From: Eonycteris spelaea
Taxonomy: Eukaryota > Chordata > Mammalia > Chiroptera > Pteropodidae
Direction: 5' to 3'
Assembly: GCA_003508835.1 (NCBI GenBank)
Contig: PUFA01000202.1
Location: forward strand, 186,001-250,000
DNA length: 64,000 bases
Below are positions 1 through 12,559 of this stretch, one piece after another. Each line of letters begins with the position of its first letter. Positions within the stretch are counted from its first letter, which is position 1. The notes under the pieces were generated by a model. The model was given only the letters and a program-made list of their open reading frames with translations. It was not told where the DNA came from and ran no database searches. Position numbers and translations under genes: made by a program.

Positions 1-340
1 CTCAGTGCCCCACCCAAGCCACATCCAGGGGTGTCCTCGGCGAGTCAGGTGCTCCTTGCTGAGACTCACACTGAAGGAGGCAGCTGGTTTCTGGTGTGGC
101 CTTTTGAGGCAACTATAAGCACAGCATCTGTGGATGGCTTGCTGACTCTTAACAGGTGGCCCCAGAGGGGCACAGGCTGGAGCTCAATTTGTTCTGCAGC
201 TGAACCCCTCTCAGGACTGTGCCACTGGACACCTACTTCACAAATCCACACTAATAAGACCGGGAGACTTAGGAGCTTTGCTTCGTACATAGAAACAGAC
301 ACGGACAGGCAGCCAAAATGGGAAGACAAAGAAGCAGAAA
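1..340. other. No gene recognised
   Basis: Apparently single-copy or very old sequence. Short open frames exist on both strands, but none has a recognisable product or splice context. Confidence 0.4.
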
Positions 341-1195
341 CCATATGAGAGAACAGAACAGAGATCAAGACATAATGGAGTCAAGTAATCTAAAGATGCA
401 GAGTTCAAAACACTGGTTATAAAGATGCTCAATAAACTTGGGAAATGTAGAGAATTCCAACAAATAGATAAACATGGAGATGGAGGTTATAAGAGAGAAC
501 CAGTCTGAAATGGAGAACACATTATCTGAGATGAGAAGTTTATATGAAATAAACAAAGGAATAAACAAAGTGAATAAAGAAGAGGATCAAATGCCTATCT
601 AGAGGACAGCCAATGGACACTCAAACAGAATGGCAAGGAAAAAAGGCCAAGACTATAAAGATGATTTAAGGAGCATATGGGACACTATTAAGGCTCCAAA
701 TATTCGTCTGATCAGCATCGTGAAGAAAATCAAGTGGTGAGCAGCTGTTTAAAGAAATACTGATGGAAAACTTCCCTAACCTGGAGAAGAAATGGAAACT
801 CAGAGAATTCCAAATATCAGGGATCTAAAGAGGCCCACACCAAGACACATCATAATTAAAATGCCAAATTAAATACAAAAAAAAAATTTAAAGCAGCAAG
901 AGAAAAACAAATAATTACATATAAGGGAACACCCATACGATGGCAGCTGATTTCTCAAAGATATTATGCAGGACAGAAGGGCTTGGCAAAAAATATTCAA
1001 AAGAATGAAGAACCAGGATATACAACCAAGAACAATTTATCCAGCAAAGCCATCATTTAGAGTTGAAGGACAGATAAAGAGCTTCCCAGACAAAAATAAA
1101 CTAAAGGAATTTATCATCCCCAAGCCAGAATTACAGGAAATGTTGGAGGGACTTCTTTAAGAAGAAAAAAGATATGTATCAAAATCAGAAATAAA
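340..1195 (+). mobile_element. Old L1/HAL1 fragment (ORF1-like)
   Basis: The A-rich sense strand reads like the L1/HAL1 ORF1 region: a 'cagcaagagaaaaac' stretch, then 'ggcagctgatttctcaaag', then 'gttgaaggacagataaaga', ending at 'ggacttctttaagaagaa'. The frame is broken by many stops, with only a 64-codon remnant near 966-1160. Family name is from memory of the consensus; boundaries are approximate. Confidence 0.6.
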
Positions 1196-1199
1196 GACT

Positions 1200-1735
1200 G
1201 GTAACAACTACATTCCTATCAATAAGTTTCTCAAATGGAAAAGAATTAAGTGCTCTAACCAAAAGACAGAGTGGCTGAAAGGATAAGAAAACAAGACCCC
1301 TACGTATGAAAAGGAAGGAGATGGAAAAGATATTGCTGTGATGGACCTAGAAGATACATAAGTTAGACAGAGAAAGATAAACACTATATGATTTCACTTA
1401 TATGTGGAATTTAAGGAATCAAAAGAACAAACTAATCCAAAACAGACTCACCAATATAGTGGACAATTTGGTGACGGGCAGAAGGGAGGGGGTTTGGGGG
1501 GCTGGGAGAATGGGGTGAAGGGTTAAAGAAGTACAAATTAGTAGCTGACGGGTGGCTATGAGGATGGGAGCCGGGGTCAGGAAGGCAGTTAGCATTAACA
1601 CATTGGCTAGGTCAGGGAGGGAGGGAGCAATTGGGGGGATCACTTTACTAACAATATAGATGTCTAACCAATGTATTGTATACTTGAAACTAATTAAAAA
1701 ATTTTTAAAAACTATGTACAAATATATGCTAAGGC
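1200..1735 (+). mobile_element. L1 3' end
   Basis: Carries the typical end of a mammalian L1: 'tatgatttcacttatatgtgg', a G-rich polypurine block (about 1,480-1,530), 'gatgtctaaccaatgtattg' and 'tacttgaaactaatt' followed by an A-rich tail. It may be one insertion with the fragment just upstream. No coding capacity remains. Confidence 0.7.
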
Positions 1736-1984
1736 AATTAAGAAAAATGATATTGTAATAAAATGAAGATAATTTTTCTATTTTTTTTTAAATAACTTCT
1801 TCCAACCCAGGTGGTTGGTAGTATGTAAAGTGGCAATTCCAAGTCAGACCCCGTTCACTCAAAAGCCCAAGTATCTTCTACTCAATCAGGCTACCCACTC
1901 GGAACCCTGACACCTAGAGAGCGTACAGCTAATGCTGGTTTCTCTTATTTCCTCTCCATTATAAATCAGTTCACATCTCTAGAT

Positions 1985-2090
1985 AGAGAGGCAGGCAGGC
2001 AGGCAGGCAGGTGGGCAGGGAGGTAGATAGGCAGATAGGCATCTCATAGGCACATAGGCAGATAGGTATATAGACAAACTGATTGATTTT
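1985..2090. repeat. GGCA/GATA-type tetranucleotide microsatellite
   Basis: Tandem 'ggca' units degrade into 'ggtagata' and 'ggcagata' units over about 100 bp. Confidence 0.8.
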
Positions 2091-4096
2091 TAAATCTTCT
2101 AATGTTAGAAACTTTAATTTTTTAAAATTCAAACTTATATTTTTTTAACATTGAAACCATCCTCCATACCTCACTCAGCAGCATCTTTCCCTTTTGTCAA
2201 GAGAGTTTTAAAAAGACAGTAGTTCAACCTTCCTTCTTCCCAAATTCTCAAGATGAATTTTGTCAGCTCTGATCGTGTTTAATTGCATGGCTGGCTGGGT
2301 GTCTCAAAAACCGATCAACCAATAAACAAACAAAATCACATCTCATTCCATCAGATTTATTCCAAGTAGCATTAAAAAACACACAAGAGTCTGCAGTGGT
2401 TTCCAGTGGTATAACATCAGGGGCCAGGCAAGGGCCGTCGCCTTCCGAAGCACACCACGTGAGCTCGAGTATTTGGAGGGAAGGAGGGTACCCAATGGCC
2501 TTTATTTTCCAGCAGCATTACCATCTAGTTCCTATTGATCTTCCCTTCCAAACCCTCGCCTCCCTCTTCCTAACGCCTTTTCTGACGAGTTTTGTCAGGC
2601 TCAGCTAGCCAAGCTATAAGAATAGATGGTTGAGCTCCACCTATGTGTCAGAGAATATATTTCTACAGCTCTCCTCGGACAAGTAATCCCAGAATGTGGG
2701 CTGGGCTGATCAGCAATCCCTCTCTGATTAGTCTGATGACAGAATGTGGATGATCCAGATAATATGGTGTTGTTGGCGGAGCATTGGGGCCACTCATTCA
2801 TTCATTGGAGAGAAGTTAATAACCCCTTGACCAACAGATACTTGGTACTAAAGTTACAAATAGGAGGAAAACATAGTCCCTGCCCTTTAATAGTTTACAG
2901 GTGCATCAGGGGGATCGATATGTGAGGAAGCAACAGATATAAATAAACATTCTGGCAAGCGCTACGATAGATATGCTTCAGGGACTGTTTGAAGCAGAGT
3001 GATCAACTAACTCTGATTAACAGTGAAGAAACAGGGTTCAAAGAAATCTTTAGAAAAGAGAAAAGGGAGATTTTGGAGCAGGCCTCCAGAAATGGTCAGG
3101 CATTACCCAGGTTTGCTTGGAGACCCTACCCCAGGCATCGTATTTTTAGAGTACATATGAAGTCTCAAAGTAGGAAAGGCCACGGGGAACCCAGGGGACT
3201 GAAAATAACTCAGCGCCGCTAACCACAGCATCCATGTGGCAGCGTGGCAAGAAAGGTGACGTCAGAACAACAGGCAGAGGCTGGATCACGACGAATCTTA
3301 TAAACCTTACCAAGAACTTTAACCTTCATCCATAGGCAATCGAGACTCACCGAAGGGTTTTTAAGGTCACGTGATCACGTGTTCATTTCAGAAGGATCTC
3401 CGTGGTGCGTGGCAATGCTGAGACGTGGCGACCAATCTAGAGACCACTGCAGCGAATCGGGTAAAAGGTGACCGAGGTTACATGGGGTACAGAAAAGGGC
3501 TGGACACAGGACACACTTCTGAAAAGATTTAAATGGAAGTCAGATGGTATTTAGTGCCTGAGTCAGATGAAGGTGTCTAAGGGAGCCTGCTGGATTTGGC
3601 GCTTGGGTCCCCAAGGCAACAGAGCGAGTGTGCAGGAAGGAAACACAAAAAGAGACTTCAAGAAGAAAGTGAACTTTTGTTGGTATTTTCTTAGGTTTGG
3701 GTCAGGCCGTTGGTCATATACAGAAACCAGAAGTTCAAAAGCGACTGGCAAGCCACAGCTAGTCCGCTGATGTGTTTCATCGGTCCGCACACCACGGTTT
3801 AAATTACGGGTTAGTTCCAATGTTTGGAAACTGGGAGATGACAAAAAAACGGTCCCCGAATTTTTGTTTCCTCTTAAGCCAAATATGTAGCAACACCTGG
3901 GCCAACGTCCCTCTCAACGATCGGCCAGACCCGAGTTGTCACAGCCTCACTCTCAACTAGACATGTGCGAGGCCCCTCGTCAGCGTTCCCGTCAGGTCTG
4001 GGTGCCCCACCACACTGAAGCCACTTCATCCACACTGAAGCCACTTCATTCGCTTAGATCAGTGGACAGACATAGAAGGTTTTAGGGAATTACTTT
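2091..4096. other. Gene-free stretch with an L2-like remnant
   Basis: No gene seen. Around 2,795-2,995 the sequence resembles an L2 3' region in antisense ('attcattcattgg', later 'agtccctgccctttaatag' and 'aaataaacattctggcaagcgc'). The rest is unassigned. Confidence 0.4.
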
Positions 4097-4146
4097 CCCA
4101 GATCCTCAGCTTCTTTTTTTCTTTTTCCTTTATTATTATTTATGCC

Positions 4147-4258
4147 TATAGCACCTGCTCTTCCTAGGTGGTCTCCCATCCAAGTACTAACCAGGCCCGA
4201 CCCTGCTTAGCTTCTGAAATCAGACATCGGCTTGTTCAGGGTGGCATGGTCACAGACC
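4147..4258 (-). pseudogene. 5S rRNA-like body of the SINE
   Basis: The reverse complement contains 'AGAAGCTAAGCAGGGTCGGG', 'CCTGGTTAGTACTTGGATGG' and 'GGGAGACCACC', the core of vertebrate 5S rRNA including its internal promoter. The first part is more diverged (ACAAGCCGATGTCTGATTTC). It lacks a terminator directly after the 5S end and runs into the A-rich tail. Confidence 0.85.
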
Positions 4259-4266
4259 ATGGATCG

Positions 4267-4340
4267 TGGCTCCACTGGGGCGCGAACCCAGGACCTTCTG
4301 CGTGTAAAGCAGACGTGCTAACTGCTACACTATGGAACCA
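4267..4340 (-). pseudogene. tRNA-Val(TAC)-like head of the SINE
   Basis: The reverse complement is a 74-nt cloverleaf-like sequence with tRNA-Val features: 'TAGTGTAG' D-arm start, 'CTGCTTTACACGCAG' anticodon arm (anticodon TAC), and a 'GGGTTCGCGCC' T-arm, where the usual GAGCC has become GCGCC. It is fused without a terminator to the 5S-like body, so it is a retroposon module and not a tRNA gene. Confidence 0.8.
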
Positions 4341-4362
4341 CATCCCCAGATCCTCAACTTCT

Positions 4363-6635
4363 ATATGTACTCTTTCCCAGAATTTTTCTAAGAATAGGTA
4401 CTACAATAAGCCCTTTCCACTTATAAGCACACCAACGATCCATCCTGAACAGGTTCATGGTACATTGGCCACGGAAGTAAAATCCTCCCCAAGACAGAAG
4501 GGATCACTCGAGATCCTGGTTTTACTGATGTCCCCTTTAATGGCTGCTCAAGGTATTCCCTGGCTCTGCACACATTTCTGTTAGGGATAAAGCATGACAT
4601 TAAAATGGGGGTATTTGGGCCTCAACTGAGATACTCTGAATTTATACATAATTTAGAACAGGATAGAAAATACAATAAACATTTTTATTTAGTTTCCTCA
4701 CAATGATCTGGAGAAAAAGCCCTCAGAGGACAAAGCGACAAAAGCATCAGTGTGACATTACGAATGCTGAAAATGTCTTTTTTGCCAGTTATTTAAATGT
4801 AAGCATTTCTTACTAAAGGAGTCTCATTACTCATTCTTAGGATGTGTTATTTGCTGAAAAGAAAAGCAATATAATGATGATGATAAAGCTTTTAAGTTTA
4901 ACGAGAATATATATGATCCAGACGGGCAAAGAAACTATCAAAATTTTCCCAGAAGCAGCATCCATGAAAAAACTTCTTAAAGATGAAAAATCAGCAAACT
5001 CAAGACATTCAATAAAATATAGTATGCAGAAATGAAGAAGAGATGGTCAAAAATCTGAAAGAATTTTTCATACAAAAATAATAGAGATATTTTAAAACTC
5101 GTAACAAAGTAAAAAAATATCCATCATAAATAGGGAAGAGTATTGTATGTCAACTATAATTATTTTTTAAAATAAATAAAATAAATGGGAAGAGGAGGGA
5201 GGGAGAGGAAGTACAAGCCTAAAACTGGAAAATCTAATTTTAAATAACTCTATTATTATAATCCCAATATTCTTTATGCTCTTTTCCTCTCATCCTTAAA
5301 GAATCTTATACACATTATTAGCATGGCAAAGAAATAAAATGACTCATATGTTTACACTCACGCAGACACGAAGTGTAGACAGAAAGACTTTGGAGCAGCT
5401 AGAGGATATGAGAGAATTGGAAGGCAGAAGAAAGAGGATTTTGAAGGGGTCTTCTGGTGGATTCATGACTTAACCCATTGAATGTACTCTGAGAGACTCA
5501 TGCAGAGATGAGAAATGCTTTTAATAGTGTTTGTTTGGTAGACTCTGCTTCATAAACATTACTCCACACGGAAGACAGACCAGGGGAAGCATGACAATGG
5601 ATGAGGTTGGGGTTCAGAACTAGGATCGCAGCCACTTTTAAAGAACAACACGCGCTTGTAACAAGTTGATAGAAAAAGAATACTGCTGAGATCCATGATC
5701 AAAACAAATTAGTCTTCTCAAACGATAAAAAAAAGTTTAAAAACAGAGTTCCAGTCAAGATGGTGGGATGTTCAGACTACTATGCGCAACACGTGTAACA
5801 ACATTGTAAAATAGTAAATAACCTCTCGAATAATTAATAAACTAGTTTGTAAATCGAAAAAAAAAAGTGAATTGAAAGAAACAGGCAGAAGGTCACATTC
5901 ATTTGAGTGACAGTACAGAAAAACATGATCCAGATGGGCAAAGAAACAGAACAATTCCTGCTCCAGGGACCTGGGAAAGCAAGGTCACTCACAAGGACAG
6001 AGAGGTCAGATCGGGAAGAACACGGGGTCAGCCCATACACTGAGACACTTAGGTAATTTTGCTGGAAGAAGGCCAAGTGTTGATTCCCGAACCCCTTGCG
6101 GATGTGGGGGTGAAGAGCATTATCTGACTATAAGCATTCTGGGAATATGGGAAAGAGTCTCCCATGGTCCTGAGGACTGGGAGTCAGGAACCACGGGACA
6201 AACTACATGAAGTCAGGATGAGTTTGGGGACCAAGGTGTGACTCTAACGCCTACAGATGGAAAGGGCAGTCCTCCAGCCCTACACAACCAGGGAATGTGG
6301 GAAAAGCAGGCCTGACTCAGGAGGAGATGCAAGCACTAAGGACGGACCCCACAATGGGCCTGTCCCGCACAGCGGGTCATGAAGATTTCGCCAGTTCCCC
6401 CAGCTTACAGGGTGAGTCCGCTTACGGATGTGGCTCTTGTCAGCCTTCTATTTGGAGAATACGATTGCAAGGAAATCCACTTCACTCACTGAGTGACAAG
6501 AATTTTAAGTTCTTTACAGTGCTTAGAACCTCACACGATGACCATGTTCAGGACGAAGGTGACGCCAGCTTTGCTCTGATCTATTTTATAAGTCATTCTT
6601 CAAATCCATTTAATGAACAATTATTTCCATAAAGA
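4363..6635. other. Gene-free stretch
   Basis: No gene supported. A short L1-type 3' tail ('attgtatgtcaactataatt') is visible near 5,140-5,170. The region 5,750-6,080 has an A-rich, L1-like look. The rest is unassigned. Confidence 0.4.
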
Positions 6636-6639
6636 AGCA

Positions 6640-7065
6640 ATTCTTGAACTTTTCTATCTCACGTTCTCTTTGAGCTCTTAAAAATTACCGAGGACCCCAA
6701 GAGCTTTTATTTATATGGGTTTTATCTATCAGTATTTTCCATATAAGAAATTAAAAGTGAAATTAAAAATGTATATATTCATTTAGTGATGATAACACAT
6801 CTATTACATATTTTATGAAAAATGACTTTTTCTAAAACAAAAAATTAATAAGAGCATCACTGTTTCCCATTTTTGCAAATCTCACTAATATTCGCCTGGC
6901 TTAACAGAAGATGGCTCGATTCCTATATCCACTTTTGCGTTCGACCTGTTGTGATATCACAGCCCTGTCCCGCGTGGCAGGTCACGGGGAACGCCGTGGT
7001 CTTACGACGAGAAGAATCACACGCTTTGACTTTACGCGTGCCTAGGACCACATTTTGAGAACTAA
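6640..7065. mobile_element. Interspersed repeat, probably old DNA-transposon-derived
   Basis: The run 'aaaattaccgaggaccccaagagcttttat' through 'gaccacattttgagaac' matches a mammal-wide repeat I recognise by its 'gaggaccccaaagagc' start and 'accacactttgagaacc' end. I cannot name the family with certainty. Confidence 0.45.
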
Positions 7066-7454
7066 CGCCACAGCAAATAAATGATAGCGAGCACTTTTAT
7101 CTGCATAACTCTGTTCTTTGTTAGGTTTTTAAATAAGTGTTCTAGGCCTTGGGTCCTCTACGTGAGAAAAAAGAGGAAATATGTGGAAATGAGGCCAAAT
7201 CTGGGGCGAAACCGACATTGATGGATCGCTGATCGTTTTCCAGGTTCTGGACAGAGCTAAAACTCTCATTTCATTGGGTTGCAACTGGTTTTCCTAATCT
7301 CAACTTTCTGAGCTTTTTCAGCCCTAATCATTAACTGTTTCTAAGTGGATCACAGGCCTCCAAGGAGCTAAAAAGCCACAGCCCTGTTCAATAGCTTAGG
7401 GATTCGAAGTTGCTGTTGCAACGCCGAGGAATCCTACTATGGCTTGTTTGCTTG
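7066..7454. other. No gene recognised
   Basis: Unassigned intergenic sequence. Confidence 0.4.
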
Positions 7455-7625
7455 TTTTAATCTGTTGTTGTCTTACTATGTGCAGAGGGAGGTAAGGGAC
7501 TTTACATGGATGATTCCATTTAATAACCCTATTAACTTTGAGAATTATTATTATCATCTTTGCTTTATAGTGGATGAAACTTAATCGTTTTGTCTTCGTC
7601 TGTCTTAAGAGTTTGATGAGTGGAA
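7455..7625 (-). mobile_element. MIR-like SINE fragment
   Basis: Antisense MIR pattern: 'ttactatgtgcagaggg', 'tccatttaataacc', 'tattattatcatctttgct'. Heavily decayed. Confidence 0.45.
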
Positions 7626-8319
7626 AAGAAAAACACAATATAAGAGTCTCAGTAATTACCTTGAACAGAATTTCGCAGCTAAAAAGGACACTGAAGATCA
7701 TCAAGGTCAATGGCTCTTAACCTTTCATTGTTCCAGAACCATTTCAGGGCCTCTCTCCCTAGGCCCTTGCCCTCAAAGAATGCATCGGCCTACCTACCTA
7801 CCTACACGCGAATGATTTCCTATCATTTCACGGGCTTCGCTGGCCCTCCAAAGTCCACTCGTGGATATGGCCAGGTTAGGGACCCATGAGAATCCCTTTA
7901 TTTTTCATCTGGGGAAAGAGGATCCCAATCTCACACCACTATTAAATATCGACTGTTTAACCAGAGCGAAGCTGAGGACCAGGCTCCAGCCCAGTGCTTT
8001 TCCGACCACATTCTGTTTTCTTTTGAAAACAGAGCCAAAGGGAAATGGGTTCATGTCGGTGCCAGCCAAGGTCAAGGAGAACTCAACGCGGGCGTCTGTC
8101 TTTTTACGTAGTCTTGGTGGTTTTTTCTCATTTTTTATTATAGGCACGTTAAGTAACCAGACAAGCCTGCTAGTACAACGCGTCGATTTAGAACTATAGG
8201 TAAATAAAACTCATGTCAAAATTATCTCCCCTCTATTAATCACGTGCATAACTACACACGTCATTACCAGTTCACACACAGCATCCCTTCACACACAGCA
8301 TGGGGGGCATTGCTACCGC
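7626..8319. other. No gene recognised
   Basis: A 112-codon open frame at 7,861-8,199 has no recognisable domain and no splice or promoter context. I treat it as chance. Confidence 0.4.
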
Positions 8320-10130
8320 ATTTCTTATTGGTTAGAAATATATCGGTCGTGATAGCAGGCATCCTTGTCTTATTCCTGACTTAAATGGTGTATTTCTATA
8401 ATGTTTCAATATGTTTGGTCCAGGTTTCTGGTAAACGACCTCTTTCTGATGAAAGAAGTTCCCTTCTATTATTAGTTTGCTGACAATTTTTGTGTTTTGA
8501 ATTTTATCTAACACTTTTTTCAATCTATTGAGCTGATCGTAGGGATTTTCTCCTTTTCAACTTACGTCACAAATTACGTCAATTGTTTTTCAAAGGTTGA
8601 ACTGCTCTTGTGATCTTATAGTAAATTTTATCTAGTCCTTATGGAACACATTTGACAGTCTCCTGAATCTGATATGCTAATATTTTATTAGGACATTTGC
8701 GCCTCTATGTTCATAAGTGAAATTTGTATGTAGTTTTCTTTTCTTAGGCTTTCGTTACCTAATTTTCATGTCTGATAAAGTTGGTCGGGAAATTCTTTTT
8801 TCTCTATGTACTGAAATAGTTCACACAAAATGTGGATTCTTGAAGGTTCAGCAGATCTAGCTCAAAATGTATGGGATCTCCTGCCTTCGAAGAGATTGAA
8901 ATAGCCTTTCAAGGTTGAAATAGAAAGAATCAAAAATACATTTCTTGGGCTGATTTTGGAAGTTTATATTTTCTTTAAAAATTATCTATTTTTGTCATTT
9001 TCAACATTATTAGTATTTAGTTGCTATAATAGTCTATTTTTAATAGTCTATTTCTAAATATTGTTTTACCTATAGTTATTCTTGCTAGCCTTTTACTGTT
9101 TTTAAAGTCATTTTGTGTTTATTTTTCTCTTTACATCATTATTCTTTTAAAAATGTTCATGGTTTTGTGAGAAATATAATTTTTCTCTCTCAATTTATTT
9201 TCTCTTTGTTATCATCCTATTTCTTTTAAGTTTATTTTGCCATTTCTTTTCTACTTAGAAGCTTAGTTATCTTTTTATATTCTCTTTGTAGTTAATAACC
9301 ATACTTAAGGCCATAACTTTTCCTCTGAATACTTTATCTACATCACATAAATTTTAACGATACTCTTTCATTTGTATTCTAGTCCCAATATTTTATAATT
9401 TTCATTTTTATTTCCCCTGTGTATCATTTACCTAGAATTACCTAAGGGTCTATTGTTTTCTATGTGTGATTTTAATATTTCCAGATACAAGGATTATTTG
9501 GATTTTATTTTTTTAATTGATTCTTTATTGTTGATTTCTATTTTTTTTCCATTATAGTCAGTTACTGTGGCATGTTTTAGATCCAATTTGTGTACTTTAT
9601 TGTCACTTCCTTTCCTAGTATATGGTCGATTTTTATTAATTTTGCATATGCTATTGAAAAAAGTGTGTCCTCTCTGTTGAAAGCGGAGTTTGCTATATAT
9701 ATCCATTAATCTATAAATGCATGTTGGCTGTATTATTCAGGTCTTCTATATCCTTTTTACCAGTGATTTCGACTTCTAACGAAATTGTGAAAGTCACCTA
9801 CTATAATTGAAGATTTGACAGTTTTTAATTATTTCAATTGGTTCTTACTTTATATCTATCAAAACAAATATTAGGTGCTAGAAGTTCTTCATAGATAGTT
9901 CTTTGTGAATGCTTCATTTCATCAGTGCGTTATGCCTTTAATTACCAGTACGTTTCACCTTTAATTCTATTTTATCTGATATTAACTTTATTAGTGTTTG
10001 CCTGGCATGTATTTCCCATCCCTCTCTTTTCATCTTTCCTTTATAATTTTGTTTTAGGTATGATTCTAATAAACAATATGTAGCTAAATGTGGGTTATTT
10101 ATTTTCCAATCTGAGTTTTAATCTGTTAAT
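8320..10130 (-). mobile_element. L1 ORF2 region, antisense
   Basis: The T-rich plus strand reads as reversed L1 ORF2: 'gcaggcatccttgtcttattcctgac' (the [14 protein letters not shown] reverse transcriptase region), 'tttctgatgaaagaagttccc', 'ttgctgacaatttttgtg', and 'gaaattgtgaaagtcacctac' further along. Frames are interrupted everywhere; the longest remnant is about 70 codons. Confidence 0.75.
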
Positions 10131-10249
10131 AGAAAAGATTCACTTGATCATGGAAAGAAAAACAGCAAAGGGAAACTATGAAGTAAGACGGCAGAAATAG
10201 TTCAAGCAGGCATAAAGTAAGCAGAGATTTAGAATATATAAAAAATATT

Positions 10250-10690
10250 ATAACAACACATATCCATCAACAGATAAATGGATAAAGAAAATACGCTATA
10301 TATATAGACCAACAATAAAATATCATTCCGCCTTTAAAAAGAAGGAGATTCTACCATCTCCAACAACATGGATGAAACTGGAGGACATTACGCTAAATGA
10401 AATAAGCCAGGCACAGAAGACAAATACTGCATGGTTCCATTTACACGAGGCGTCTGAAACAGCCAGACTCATAGAATCGGAAAATAGGATGGTGGTTTTC
10501 AAGGGCTGGGAGATGGAGAAAATGGGGAGTTGTCCAATTATACAAAGTGTATAGCGTAAACAAAGCTTATGTAAAGTCTCAGTTATGCTAGATGAGTAAA
10601 TTCGAGAACAATGCTGTACAACATAGCGCCTGTAGTTAACAATACGGAGCTGTACGTGTCAGTATTTGTTAAGTGTTCTTTTCACACTCA
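10250..10690 (+). mobile_element. L1 ORF2 end and 3' UTR
   Basis: Sense L1 landmarks: 'tatccatcaacagataaatgg', 'caacaacatggatgaaactgg', 'cgctaaatgaaataagccag', then 'ggtggttttcaagggctggg'. A 60-codon ORF2 C-terminal remnant is open at 10,372-10,554. Confidence 0.75.
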
Positions 10691-11039
10691 TGCGTGCACG
10701 CACACACACATGCACAAAAGGAAAAGAAACCAAGGGACACAAAGAAACTGCAAGATTTCGCCTCTGTCTCTCACCTCATTGTGGTGATTGTATTACAGTT
10801 TTAGGAAACCGAGAATAGATTACCGAGCTCAAGCTACTACATACATATAGAATTGTTGATCCACCAAATTGAGAATATGTTTTCTTCTAGGATACATTTT
10901 GCAGTCAGGAAAATTGACCATTCGGACTACGAAGGAATAAATTCTTGATGACCAACATCATACGGTCTCTAGTCTCTGGTGTCGTTATAGTAAATAATTA
11001 ATAGCAAATGAATAGCTAAAAAAAAAAAAAACCCTCATA
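10691..11039. other. L1 3'-like tail and unassigned sequence
   Basis: A short CA run near 10,695-10,715 and probable L1 3' UTR remains; no gene. Confidence 0.35.
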
Positions 11040-12540
11040 TTTTTTGAAACCAAATAATCTTTGGGTTAAAAAATACTGAAGAGAATTGAGAAATACTTAG
11101 AACTTAGAGGGAAATTTATGGCATTCAACACACATCAGGAAACAAAAAAAAAGGAAAGACAAACATGTTAAACATTCAAATGAAGGCATGCGGAAAAAGC
11201 AAGAAGGAACAAAAGAATAAATATAAAGTCGGAAATCATTGAAATAAAGAACAAAATGATGAAGATTAATCAAAACGAAAGCTTTTTCTTTGAAATGATT
11301 CATGAGACAGACGGACCTCTGCCCCAATTGATACAAGAATAAAAATGATAAGATATAAATATAGCAAATACGTAACAAGAATGAAACATGAGTACCAAAC
11401 ATTAGCTGACGCATTTAAAAATTTAGATTAAAAGGATATATATTACTCGAAAAAAACATAAATTGCCAAAACTGATGTGAGAGAAAATAAGTAAATTCAA
11501 TAGGCCGGTACATATTGAAAACATTTAAACAATAAAAGGTCTTCTCACCCTGAAAAGAAAAACACACCCACATCACAGGTGAGTGAGTTCCACTGGACTT
11601 TTAAAAAACAGTTTTTATTTTATATAAATTCTTTCAGAAAAGGAGAAAGAGTAATAGCTACCCAGCTAATTTTTTGAAATAGTATAATCTTAATTCTAAA
11701 AACTAGATATGAGCATTACAATAAAAAAATTATAGCTGCATTTAATTTATGTAAGTACATTTTTAAAATACTACATAACTATATTCAACAGTGGTTTTAA
11801 AAATAATATATCATGATCAACCCAGGTTTACACCAGGAATGGAAAAATTATCCAAAATCGGCCAATTTTGAATAAGGAACCTAGAAGATCACCTGAATAA
11901 ATGGAGAAACATTCTGTCTTTTGTTTGAGATGATTAATATCACAAATATATCAGTTCATCCCAAATTAATCTAGCAAATTAATCTATAAATTCAATAAAA
12001 TCCCAAATACCTCAAAGTATTTTCATTGAACTTTTCAGAGAGGTGATGACCTCAATCTAAAATTTTTATGGAAGGATAAAAATATATGAATAGGTAAAAG
12101 AGCAAAGAGGAGGAATTCACACTAATAGGTATTAAGACACACCACACAGTCATAACAATAAAACGGTGTAAAATTATCACAACAACGAACAGATCCGTGA
12201 AACATGATGGAGAGCTTAGAAATATAATAATGTTTATATGTGAATTTAACATACAACATTTCAACGGGAAAAGTTGCAAACCTAGCTCAACTTACTACAT
12301 CACAGCTGAAGACTCGTTTTCAGTGAAGGCACCACGAACGAAGGTAAGAGCTCACAGGAGGGGAAAATTATTTGCGATGTCTAAAACCAATAATGGATAT
12401 TAACCTAGAACATATAAGGAGCTCCTTTGAGTCAAAATTATTTTTAAAATGGGAAAAGTATTTGAACAGGCAGTTAGTTTATGGAATAGGCTATCAAAAT
12501 GGCTTAGAAATATACACAGAGATGCTCCAACTTATTAATT
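11040..12540 (+). mobile_element. L1 ORF2 fragment
   Basis: Sense ORF2-like text: 'gaaatcattgaaataaagaac', 'ttcatgagacagacggacc', 'tttacaccaggaatgg', 'aatttttatggaaggataaa', 'taataggtattaagacacac'. All frames are broken. Confidence 0.65.
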
Positions 12541-12559
12541 AGGGAAATAGACATCGATG

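Larger units (their letters stand above)
4115..4344 (-). mobile_element. Hybrid tRNA-Val/5S rRNA SINE (MEG-TR-like)
   Basis: On the minus strand the element starts with a 74-nt tRNA-Val-like head, continues with a 5S rRNA-like body of about 112 nt, and ends in an A/AAT-rich tail (plus-strand 4,115-4,146). The flanking 18-bp target-site duplication shows it moved as one unit and is not two chance pseudogenes. It holds two types of internal RNA polymerase III promoter: tRNA A/B boxes and the 5S internal control region. SINEs combining tRNA and 5S parts are, to my knowledge, known from fruit bats (MEG-TR). The tRNA part is close to a real tRNA and the duplication has a single mismatch, so the insertion looks fairly young. 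It is the best lineage marker in the window. Confidence 0.85.
4097..4362. repeat. 18-bp target-site duplication flanking a SINE
   Basis: 'cccagatcctcagcttct' at 4,097-4,114 is repeated with one mismatch at 4,345-4,362 ('cccagatcctcaacttct'). The copies sit exactly outside the A-rich tail and the 5' end of the SINE between them. This marks a retroposition event and sets the element's ends. Confidence 0.9.

Noticed and set aside
4267..4340. Functional tRNA-Val gene
   Set aside because: It is fused to 5S-like sequence, lacks a T-run terminator after the acceptor stem and lies inside a target-site duplication, so it is a SINE head.
4168..4584. 138-codon open frame
   Set aside because: It runs through the antisense SINE; no protein family.
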